This document shows positions 41,633 through 48,504 of a stretch of 48,504 nucleotides of DNA, piece by piece; positions within the stretch are counted from its first letter, which is position 1, and the number at the start of each line of letters is the position of its first letter. The notes under the pieces are model-generated. The model ran no database searches. It had not been told where the DNA came from and worked only from the letters and a program-made list of their open reading frames with translations. Origin of the DNA: Gammaproteobacteria bacterium (GTDB lineage Bacteria > Pseudomonadota > Gammaproteobacteria > Pseudomonadales > Azotimanducaceae); the NCBI GenBank assembly GCA_028818795.1, contig JAPPND010000011.1, positions 1 to 48,504 of the forward strand, written 5' to 3'. Both the position numbers and the translations under genes were made by a program.

Positions 41633-42760
41633 CTACGCCGCCCGCGCCGTCTCGCTAACCACTTCGCCGCCGCACGTCAGCACGCAGCCGGCAACGATCT
41701 CGTCGGCCGGGTCCAGATCGAATCGGCGGTTCTCTGCATCGTAGAACTCTTCGATCAAGTGCGTGACATTCGACGAGTACATCTCGCTCGCGTTCTGCGC
41801 CACCTCCGAGGGCAGGTTGCCGAGGCCGACCAACTTGACGCCGTCGATGTCCACGACCTGATCCAACACCGAGCCCTCGACGTTGCCGCCGGATTCCACG
41901 GCCATGTCCACGATGACGCTCCCGGGGCGCATGGCTGCCACCATGTCGCGGGTGACGATTCGAGGGGCGGGTCGTCCGAACACCTGGGCGGTGGTGATGA
42001 CCACGTCGGAGTAGCCGATGACCCGCTTCATGCCCTGGCGCTGCATGTCGAGTTGCTCCGCGGTGAGTTCCCGGGCGTAGCCCTGCTCCGTCTGGCCGAT
42101 TTCGCCGATGTCGGTCTCGACGAATCGGGCACCCAGGGACTGCACCTGCTCGGCCACGACTGGGCGCGTATCGAAAGCTTCGACCCGTGCTCCTAAGCGC
42201 TTCGCCGTCGCGATCGCCTGGAGTCCGGCGACGCCCGCGCCGATGACGAATACCCGCGCCGGTGCGATGGTGCCAGCGGGCGTCATCATCATCGGGAAGA
42301 CCTTCGGCGTGTGCGAAGCGGCCAGGACGACCGTGACGTAGCCCGCCAAGCTAGCCTGGGACGACAGCGCGTCCATCTTCTGCGCCCGCGTGGTTCTCGG
42401 GATCATTTCCATGGACACCGCCGTCACGCCACGGGCGGCGAGTTCCTCGATGAGCGGTTTCTCGTTGAAGGGATCGAGAAAGCTGATGTGCAACGTGTCT
42501 TCCGCCAGGAACTCCAGGTCCTCTTCGGCGGGCCTTCGGACCCGGAGCACGACCTCCGATGACACCAAAGCCGAGGCGATGTCCTTGACCACGTCCGCGC
42601 CCGCCGCTTCGTAATTCCCGTCCGGAAACCCGGACGCGATGCCGAGACCGGTTTCGACCATGACATCGAAGCCGAGATCAACGAGCTTTTTGGCGCTGCT
42701 TGGGACCAACGCGGCGCGCAGTTCACCGGGCCACGTCTCCCTTGGCACGGCGATACGCAT
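41633..42760 (-). CDS. pntA: NAD(P) transhydrogenase subunit alpha, NAD-binding part
   Basis: 375 residues. MRIAVPRETWPGE is the AlaDH/PNT N-terminus, followed by ISFLDPF, FVIGAGVAGLQAIATAKRLGARVEAFDTRP (NAD site, Asp after beta-2) and DVVITTAQVFGRPAPRIVT. It lacks the membrane part, which is encoded by the next gene. First gene of the operon. Confidence 0.95.
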   Translation of the reverse strand: MRIAVPRETWPGELRAALVPSSAKKLVDLGFDVMVETGLGIASGFPDGNYEAAGADVVKDIASALVSSEVVLRVRRPAEEDLEFLAEDTLHISFLDPFNEKPLIEELAARGVTAVSMEMIPRTTRAQKMDALSSQASLAGYVTVVLAASHTPKVFPMMMTPAGTIAPARVFVIGAGVAGLQAIATAKRLGARVEAFDTRPVVAEQVQSLGARFVETDIGEIGQTEQGYARELTAEQLDMQRQGMKRVIGYSDVVITTAQVFGRPAPRIVTRDMVAAMRPGSVIVDMAVESGGNVEGSVLDQVVDIDGVKLVGLGNLPSEVAQNASEMYSSNVTHLIEEFYDAENRRFDLDPADEIVAGCVLTCGGEVVSETARAA

Positions 42761-42863
42761 CCGTAAGAGAACACCGTCTGCTGACGGGCGGTAAGCGTAA
42801 TGGAAAGCTAGGACGGTTTACACTTGATGAAGGGTTCTCGGCGGGTCGGATAGGGGTCGCGCA

Positions 42864-43757
42864 ATGCGTCTCGTTGTCATGCCTCCGTGGTTGATCATTG
42901 CGGGTGTCGCGGGCTGGCCGGCTGCCGGTTCCGTGTGCGCACCGGACGCGGCCAACAGTGCGCTGTTTGCCGAGTGGTCCCGCATCGAAACAGCGACCCT
43001 TGCCTCACCGGCATTGGACTCCGTGCAACTAACCGAGTCGTCGTTGCGCGCTCGGCTGTGGCACAGGGCGAACAAGCGAACGTCCGAATCCGGTGGGCGG
43101 ACCTTGCGCCTTGTCCACCACTATCGGGCCTACGACATACCATCCACGGGCATCAAGCTCGAAACCAACGGTCATCTCCATCACCTTGGATTGGAGTACC
43201 GCGTCGAACATGGCGCCTGGGAGTGGGCGGTCTCATCGCTGCTCGCCGCGTCGTCCAACGCGGGACGACATCCGAGAGTGATCGACCGCGACACCGTCGC
43301 ATGGCATGGCGTGGCCCGCCGAACGCATCGTTTCGGCAAATCCGTCTCCGTTATCTGGGGCGTCTGCCGCGACGACCGCTTAGGCAGGCGTCGCCTCGCA
43401 CCCGTTGTCGGCGTCGACTGGCACCTTGAGCGCTTCGAGCTTTCCCTTGGCCTTCCTGAATCGGCATTGACTTGGGAAGCGCACCTGCGGTGGGCGGTCC
43501 AAGCCCGAATCCATCCATCGGGCGGCAGTTGGCGGGTGTTTTCCGAAGAGCTGGACCGGCGCAGCCGGTTCCGGCAGTCCGGGTGGCGATACGGTGTCGG
43601 GCTGACCGTCGCCGCGACCGCCAAGCACCGGTTGACTGCAATCGTCGAGCGGGAGGTGCGGCGGTCGTTCCGTTTACGCCTGGAGGACGGCCGCAACGTG
43701 CGGACCGAGGCCTCGGCCGCCTGGCTGCTCGGTCTTCGGCTGCAATGGACGGGATAG
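42864..43757 (+). CDS. Hypothetical exported envelope protein
   Basis: 297 residues. The N-terminus (about 1-24) is a signal peptide. The remainder has alternating aromatic/hydrophobic strands (HHLGLEYRVEHGAWEWAVSS, LAPVVGVDWHLERFELSLGLP, WRYGVGLTVAATAKHRLTAIVE, AAWLLGLRLQWTG) ending in an aromatic-containing strand, which suggests a small outer-membrane beta-barrel. No family recognised. Residues about 51-87 (LDSVQLTESSLRARLW to TLRLVHHY) are encoded by copy A of the 110-bp repeat, so part of this protein is repeat-derived. It has the expected Gram-negative barrel length, but it could instead be a decayed gene. Confidence 0.5.
   Translation: MRLVVMPPWLIIAGVAGWPAAGSVCAPDAANSALFAEWSRIETATLASPALDSVQLTESSLRARLWHRANKRTSESGGRTLRLVHHYRAYDIPSTGIKLETNGHLHHLGLEYRVEHGAWEWAVSSLLAASSNAGRHPRVIDRDTVAWHGVARRTHRFGKSVSVIWGVCRDDRLGRRRLAPVVGVDWHLERFELSLGLPESALTWEAHLRWAVQARIHPSGGSWRVFSEELDRRSRFRQSGWRYGVGLTVAATAKHRLTAIVEREVRRSFRLRLEDGRNVRTEASAAWLLGLRLQWTG
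43016..43125 (+). repeat. 110-bp direct repeat, copy A
   Basis: Matches 45284-45393 with five mismatches (about 95% identity), same orientation. It starts GGACTCCGTGCAACTAACCG and ends CTTGTCCACCACTATC. In frame within the hypothetical envelope-protein gene. Confidence 0.92.
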
Positions 43758-43858
43758 GGCCGGTGCCGGAGCGGTGGCCGAAGCACCTCCTCGGGGCGAC
43801 CCTGCGACAACATCTCTTCGTAGAGCAAAAGATGTAGCTGCGCGCCTCCCTGCCGATG

Positions 43859-45211
43859 CTATCCCTCATCCGTGGAGCGTCGGCGCCGGAGCACCAGGTA
43901 CAGCGCGGCCACCCCGAGCAACAGAACGCCGGCAATCGCCGGGGCGCGCCAGTCCCCGGCCCCGACGCGGGTTGCGAACATCACGACGCAGACGACGGCG
44001 CCGAGCGCGGGCACCGCGATCGGCAGTTCGAAACCGCCGCGGGGTTCGCCGGGCCGCAGCTTCAGAACCACCAGTGCGCTGTTCACCACCAGGAACACCA
44101 CCAGCAGCAGCAACACGGTCGCCGAGGCCAGTTCCGAGATGTCGCCCGCCAGGATCAGAATCGCGATCAGCGCGAAAATCAGCCCGATCGCGAAATGCGG
44201 CGTGCGCCGCACCGGATGGACTCTCGAGAGCACGGGCGGCAGGTGCCCGTCGCGCGCCATGCCGAAGAAGAGACGCGACGTGGTGATGTAGTTGATCAGC
44301 CCGGTGTTGGCGACCGCGAACACCGTGATGACGATGAACACCCACGCGGGGAACCACGGTGCCGCGCGCGCCACGACTTCGGCCAGCGGCGCGCTGGCTT
44401 CGGCCAACTCCTGCCACGGCACGACCGACACGGCCCCGATCGCAACGCTCATGTAGATGACGACGGTCAGGACGAGCGCCATCACCAGGCCGAGCGGCAG
44501 GTTGCGGCGCGGGTTCTTCAACTCCTCGGCGACGTTGAGCGTGTCCTCGAAACCGATGAAGGCGTAGAAGGTCAGCACGATTCCCTGCGCCAAGAACACC
44601 AGCGGAAGCCCCGCTTCGGTTTCGGGCCGCACTGGAAACTCCAGCAGGTTCGCCGAGCCCCAGTACGGTAGGCTCACGGCGATCACCAGCAGCAGTCCTC
44701 CCGCTTCCATGAGCGTAAGGGCGACATTGGCCCACATCGACTCGCGGATGCCGCGATAGGCGATCGCGCCCACGATGGCCACGTAGACGAACGCCAACGC
44801 CCCGGTGGGCAGGCCCTCGAAAACGGGCAGGGCCTGCAGATTCTCTCCGACTACGCGCGCGCCGGCGGCGATGGAGGTCAGGCCCGAGCACGCCACGGTC
44901 AGGCCGACGACGTGGGTCAGCAGGCTGCGACGATAGGCGCGCTGCGTGATGTAGGCGGCGCCGCCCGCCCGTGGATAGCGGGAGCCGAGCGACGCATACG
45001 AGAGTCCCGTCAGTCCCGCAGCGACCAGCGACAGCGCGAAGGCCAGCCAGATCGCCGACCCCATCTCTGCGGCGACTTGCCCGATCAGGCCGTAGATGCC
45101 GGCGCCGAGCATGCCCCCGGCACCGTAGAGCGTCATCTGCCAAAGGCTGATGCTGCGCCGCAGCGTCGGCTCGCCGCCGACCGGTTCGCGTGGCTCGCCG
45201 GCCTGTTCCAT
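43859..45211 (-). CDS. APC superfamily amino acid permease
   Basis: 450 residues with 12 membrane segments. LRRSISLWQMTLYGAGGMLGAGIYGLIGQVA carries the APC GxG(A)GIY substrate motif of helix 1, and FYAFIGFEDTLNVAEELKNPRRNLP the helix 6 region. The APC fold transports amino acids or organic amines. ATG 45211 has a GAGGGG site; the longer frame to 45349 runs into the 110-bp repeat. Flanked on both sides by copies of that repeat. Confidence 0.9.
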   Translation of the reverse strand: MEQAGEPREPVGGEPTLRRSISLWQMTLYGAGGMLGAGIYGLIGQVAAEMGSAIWLAFALSLVAAGLTGLSYASLGSRYPRAGGAAYITQRAYRRSLLTHVVGLTVACSGLTSIAAGARVVGENLQALPVFEGLPTGALAFVYVAIVGAIAYRGIRESMWANVALTLMEAGGLLLVIAVSLPYWGSANLLEFPVRPETEAGLPLVFLAQGIVLTFYAFIGFEDTLNVAEELKNPRRNLPLGLVMALVLTVVIYMSVAIGAVSVVPWQELAEASAPLAEVVARAAPWFPAWVFIVITVFAVANTGLINYITTSRLFFGMARDGHLPPVLSRVHPVRRTPHFAIGLIFALIAILILAGDISELASATVLLLLVVFLVVNSALVVLKLRPGEPRGGFELPIAVPALGAVVCVVMFATRVGAGDWRAPAIAGVLLLGVAALYLVLRRRRSTDEG

Positions 45212-45283
45212 GGTTTTCCCCTCTCTCTCCGTGATTCCCCGACGCCACCACCGCGCCGCGCGATCACCCGTTCGCAGGCGCCC

Positions 45284-45393
45284 GGACTCCGTGCAACTAA
45301 CCGAGTCGTCGTTGCGCGCTCGACTGTGGCACAGGGCGAACAAGCTCACGTCCGAATCAGGTGGGCGGACCTTGCGCCTTGTCCACGACTATC
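45284..45393 (+). repeat. 110-bp direct repeat, copy B
   Basis: Second copy, 2.27 kb from copy A. On the minus strand it provides the last codons of the AbiEii frame (VVDKAQGPPT and the stop at 45357). Confidence 0.92.
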
Positions 45394-46263
45394 TCTTCGC
45401 TGAGTCGCTTCCACAATCCTCGTTCTCGGCGGAAGCGATCTGCGGCCAATACCCGTTCTTCCGAGCTAAGGTCCTTTAGGAAGGCGAAACCACTCAGGCA
45501 CGCAGCCGTAATATCAACCGGGTCAATGGCTTGCGTCCTTCGAACAAGCTGCCGGAGATCCTCCCAATCGAAGGCGTTGGCACCTTCGAATTTCGCTAGC
45601 AGAACTTCCGGTTCGAACGCGTCACCCGCCTGCCAGCCGGCGCACGAGCGGCCGGTCGATGGGACGGGTCGCAAACGTGGCGAGGTCGTAGATGTCGCGG
45701 GCCTTGCTGCGCTGGTAGCAGGCGCGGAGTTTCTCGGCGAGGATCTCGGGCAAGGCCATGCATGTTATGTCCGCCGGTTCAAAAGGCAGGTGTCTGAAAT
45801 AGCTCTGCTGGCACTGCGAGATCGATGTCGGGGGAAGAGTCGGTATCTCCCGGCGGCTGATCTGGATCCGTATCTCGCTTTCGCCGCTCGGATTCCACTC
45901 GTGCGCGTACGAAGGATTGACGCCCCACGACATTCCATCACGGGTCTCGTAGTAGCCATCGTCTGGAATGCTGAACTGAACGTCGTGAAACGGAGATTCG
46001 AACGCCTTCATCATGGCGAGGACTACATCTTGGTAGTCGTGCTCCTTGATCCGCGTGAAGTCCAGATCAGTTGAGAACCGGCCCGCGCTCCCAACAAACA
46101 TCTTGCGAAGGCAGGTGCCGCCTTTGAAGGCAAGCCTTTCCAGAATGTCGCGGTCCTCCAACAGCTGAAGGAGGTACGTCAGCACGACCTCCTTTTCCGC
46201 AATCATGATGTTGCCGAGCCCGGCTTCGGCGGAGTAACGCTGGGTCTGTGGACGCGTCAGCAT
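45357..46263 (-). pseudogene. AbiEii nucleotidyltransferase toxin, frameshifted
   Basis: The first frame (46263 to 45622, 213 residues) has MIAEKEVVLTYLLQLLEDRDILERLAFKGGTCLRKMFVG, the nucleotidyltransferase motif GRFSTDLDFTR (GS..D-x-D) and EILAEKLRACYQRSKARDIYDL with catalytic Lys and Asp, then a premature stop. The missing C-terminus continues in another frame (45636 to 45357: GWQAGDAFEPEVLLAKFEG...DLRQLVRR...SGFAFLKDLSSEERVLAADRF). The break is near 45625-45640, at RRLAGG versus the expected link to WQAGD. Type IV toxin of the AbiE phage-exclusion system. The end of the second frame runs into the 110-bp repeat. Confidence 0.8.
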
Positions 46264-46266
46264 GGT

Positions 46267-47115
46267 TCAGCGCACTCGGTGCCGCCGTGCGGCGCCGGCG
46301 CTTTCGCGCAATTCGTGGCCGGCGACATTGGCGGTGAGCTGCCAACTGTCCTGGTAGCCGATTGAGCCGGGTCTGGGGATCCTCGGACCGAGAAATGCTT
46401 TGCCGCTTCCTTTCGACAGATCCTGAAGATGCGCACGTGCATCATCCGGAATCTCTGCACCAGCATGGTCAGCCAGCCATCCGAAGCGTCGCGTTAGTGC
46501 CAACGAAGCCATTCGCTCCACGTAGGTGATTGCCCGGTGCCAGTCCATTCGTCGACATGCCACAGCCATGATTGTGGCCGTTTCTCCCTCGCCCCCGGCG
46601 AGGCTTGGCCGGTCGATGCAGTCGATGACCGTCTTTTCTCGGTCGGACATCATGACGGTGTAACCCAAGACGTCGACTGGGCCGAATCCAAAGAATTTTC
46701 GTTGGACCGGATTGACGATGCGGACTTCCGTATCAAGCACGCTACGGTTCCGGGTGCGCGTCGTCGTGACCAATTGGACCACTTGGCGGTGCTGGGTGGT
46801 GAACCCGTAGTGCGTGGCTGCCGTGCCGTATCCAAAGTAGTAAGGTTCGACGATCCGACTCGCGAGCGCTAGGACGTTGCTCTCTCCGATGGCTTCCGGA
46901 CCCATTTCAGGAGGAACCAGCAGATAGCGGCCCCAACTGGCGCGTTGCAGCCAACCCTTCCGGCGAAGCCCTCGGATCACATGGTCTGCCGCTTGGGTGC
47001 TGACGCCGAGAGCGTGGATGACTTGCCGACGCGTTGTTTCCTTGGCACCGCGTTCGGCCAAGCTAAGGATGACGCGGCTTTCCTGGGGCGAAAGCGACCG
47101 TGTGATGAACTCCAT
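46267..47115 (-). CDS. abiEi: AbiEi family antitoxin
   Basis: 282 residues. The N-terminal winged helix (ESRVILSLAERGAKETTRRQVIHALG) is followed by an AbiEi domain: LRRKGWLQRASWGRYLLVPPE, ALASRIVEPYYFGYGTAATHYGFTTQ and REKTVIDCIDRPSLAGG, all typical. It represses its own promoter and blocks AbiEii toxicity. Intact. GAGG lies 9 bases before ATG 47115. Stop 3 bp before the toxin gene. Confidence 0.88.
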   Translation of the reverse strand: MEFITRSLSPQESRVILSLAERGAKETTRRQVIHALGVSTQAADHVIRGLRRKGWLQRASWGRYLLVPPEMGPEAIGESNVLALASRIVEPYYFGYGTAATHYGFTTQHRQVVQLVTTTRTRNRSVLDTEVRIVNPVQRKFFGFGPVDVLGYTVMMSDREKTVIDCIDRPSLAGGEGETATIMAVACRRMDWHRAITYVERMASLALTRRFGWLADHAGAEIPDDARAHLQDLSKGSGKAFLGPRIPRPGSIGYQDSWQLTANVAGHELRESAGAARRHRVR

Positions 47116-47153
47116 GCCGATATTTCCTCAAAACATCCCTATTCCCTGTGTTT

Positions 47154-47181
47154 TGCATAAATTTATCGCGATACAGTGCAA
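47154..47181 (-). promoter_or_regulatory. Probable abiE promoter
   Basis: On the minus strand, TTGCAC (47181-47176), 16-bp spacer, TATGCA (47159-47154), 39 bp before the abiEi ATG. TTGCA/TGCAA also form an inverted repeat across the site, which could be an AbiEi operator. The rest of 47116-47384 is more AT-rich than the window and holds no gene I can support. Confidence 0.4.
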
Positions 47182-47384
47182 CCGTAAAGAAAGAGCTCAC
47201 AAGTGGCGGCTTGATAGCCACTGGGCGACAGCCGCATCCTGTTCGCGTCCGCGGTTTCGTGTACCAGGACAACACCACCTACGATCGCTAGGCTTCACCA
47301 CCACCTGTCGTAGCCCAAGGAGACGGTCGTACTCGGTTTGTCGACGAAACTGCCGGCTAGTAACCTCCATCATCGCGTTGGAGA

Positions 47385-48425
47385 GTGAGTACTCACTTGG
47401 CGAAGACACCGGGGTTCGTGCCGATGGATAGAGAAACATGGCTCGCGCAGGTGATCGAGGAGGTCATCGAGCCGGAACTGCCGATCTGCGACCCACACCA
47501 CCACCTCTGGGACTACCCGGGAAGCCGCTACCTGCTCGACGAGTTGCTCGCCGATGTCGGCAGCGGGCACCGGGTCGCCTCGACGGTGTTCATGGAATGC
47601 GGGTCGATGTACCGCGCCGACGGACCCGAGCCGATGAAGCCCGTCGGCGAGACGGAGTTCGTCAACGGCATCGCCGCGATGAGCGCCAGCGGCCAATACG
47701 GCGACTGCCGGGCCTGCGCCGCGATCGTGGGGTATGCGGATCTGAACCTGGGCGCTGCGGTGGGAGACGTGCTCGATCGGCACGCGGCCGTTAGCTCACG
47801 GTTTCGGGGAATCCGACACGCCGCGGGTTGGGACGTTCACGACGAGATCCGCAACTCGCACACTGCCCCGGAGGAAGGGATGCTGGGTACGGCGAAGTTC
47901 CGCGAGGGGTTCGCGGAACTCGGCAAGCGCGGCATGACCTTCGACGGCTGGCTCTACCACCCCCAGATCGGGGAATTGACCGACCTCGCCCGGGCGTTTC
48001 CGGACCAGGTGATCATCTTCGATCACTTCGGCGGCCCGCTCGGCATCGGTCCGTACGCGGGCAAGCGAGCGGAGATCTTCGATTATTGGAAGGGGGCGGT
48101 GCGCGAACTCGCCCGCTCGGAGAACGTCGTGGCGAAACTCGGCGGCCTCGTCATGGCGATCAACGGGTTCGGCTTCCACAAGCGCGAACGACCCGCAACG
48201 TCCGAGGAACTCGTTGCGGCGACGCGGGACTACCATCTGCACATGATCGAGTGCTTCGGCGTCGAGCGGTGCATGTTCGAGAGCAACTTTCCGGTGGACA
48301 AGGTGAGTTGCTCCTACCGGGTGCTCTGGAATTCGTTCAAACGTCTGACGGCAGGCTTCTCCGCCACCGAAAAGGCCGCGCTATTTCACGATACGGCGGT
48401 TCGCGTCTACCGACCGCAGGCATAG
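47385..48425 (+). CDS. Amidohydrolase family protein (TIM-barrel, PDC-hydrolase-like)
   Basis: 346 residues. LPICDPHHHLWDYPG gives the first metal His pair. FRGIRHAAGWD, FDGWLYHPQ, VIIFDHFGG and MFESNFPVDK (final Asp/Asn region) match the amidohydrolase_2 family, which includes 2-pyrone-4,6-dicarboxylate hydrolase and lactonases. Cytoplasmic, no signal. Start GTG 47385 has its GGAG too close; ATG 47424 (MDRETWLAQV) is a good alternative. Substrate not evident. Confidence 0.85.
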   Translation: MSTHLAKTPGFVPMDRETWLAQVIEEVIEPELPICDPHHHLWDYPGSRYLLDELLADVGSGHRVASTVFMECGSMYRADGPEPMKPVGETEFVNGIAAMSASGQYGDCRACAAIVGYADLNLGAAVGDVLDRHAAVSSRFRGIRHAAGWDVHDEIRNSHTAPEEGMLGTAKFREGFAELGKRGMTFDGWLYHPQIGELTDLARAFPDQVIIFDHFGGPLGIGPYAGKRAEIFDYWKGAVRELARSENVVAKLGGLVMAINGFGFHKRERPATSEELVAATRDYHLHMIECFGVERCMFESNFPVDKVSCSYRVLWNSFKRLTAGFSATEKAALFHDTAVRVYRPQA

Positions 48426-48438
48426 ACGGGCAACAACC

Positions 48439-48463
48439 GTAGGGGACGTGCTTGTCTTGCGCC
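48439..48463 (+). repeat. Dispersed palindromic repeat, copy 8 (diverged)
   Basis: GTAGGGGACGTGCTTGTC then TTGCGCC, preceded by CAACAACC like the other flanks. It starts 13 bp after the amidohydrolase stop. The remaining 40 bp to the window end show nothing. Confidence 0.7.
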
Positions 48464-48504
48464 AGGCGAAGCTTGGCGAAGGGGGAAGTGCATGCGATGA
48501 CATG

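Overview
This 48.5 kb window is high-GC bacterial DNA. It encodes a PQQ dehydrogenase, a binding-protein ABC transporter, a Do-type protease, exported hydrolases and a three-part proton-pumping transhydrogenase. This suggests a free-living or host-associated Gram-negative, most likely a proteobacterium with an oligotrophic, catabolically broad lifestyle. No rRNA or ribosomal-protein marker is present, so the lineage is inferred only. One tRNA-Gly(CCC) gene is present.

Layout. 0-3.8 kb: DUF4153 membrane protein, divergent FAD-dependent ferredoxin-reductase-like protein, small membrane protein. 4.0-7.2 kb: a tightly packed cluster of a cereblon-like CULT-domain protein, a HAD hydrolase, a pterin-synthase-like protein and an SDR, followed by a queuosine-precursor transporter. 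7.2-14.9 kb: LLM flavoenzyme, P1-nuclease/PLC-like exported protein, zinc alcohol dehydrogenase, DegP-like protease, tRNA-Gly, class-C-like serine hydrolase and type-B carboxylesterase. 14.9-20.2 kb: higBA, a truncated Rpn nuclease, a start-less PIN toxin, a Rieske oxygenase/quinone reductase pair, then a PIN toxin with a truncated antitoxin. 20.3-26.1 kb: form II CoxL-type molybdenum hydroxylase operon (G-S-L-M) and a divergent MFS transporter. 26.3-28.3 kb: a compositionally foreign gene for a BpsA-like (branched polyamine synthase, DUF43) protein with extra N- and C-terminal regions. It abuts an orphan antitoxin whose toxin is cut off after a few codons. 28.4-33.3 kb: LOG-family protein and a PotABCD-like polyamine-type ABC transporter. 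33.4-37.0 kb: intact PIN/RHH pair, PQQ dehydrogenase, RHH antitoxin with a mazF stub, cytochrome c, KTSC protein. 37.0-45.2 kb: nitroreductase, FMN glutamate-synthase-like protein, DUF385 protein, pntB/pntA2/pntA1, a hypothetical envelope protein, APC permease. 45.3-48.5 kb: AbiE module with a frameshifted toxin gene, then an amidohydrolase.

Three things stand out. (1) Two loci may be little-described systems: the CULT-HAD-PTPS-SDR-YhhQ cluster and the BpsA-like island beside polyamine transport. (2) A dispersed palindromic repeat (core GTAGGGGACGGGCTTGTC) occurs in at least seven places. It has entered coding sequence, supplying the N-termini of two exported proteins and the C-terminus of HigA. 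(3) Toxin-antitoxin loci are numerous and mostly broken (Rpn, two PIN loci, a FitB stub, a MazF stub, AbiEii), which marks repeated insertion, deletion and decay. A separate 110-bp repeat, about 95% identical, flanks the APC permease.
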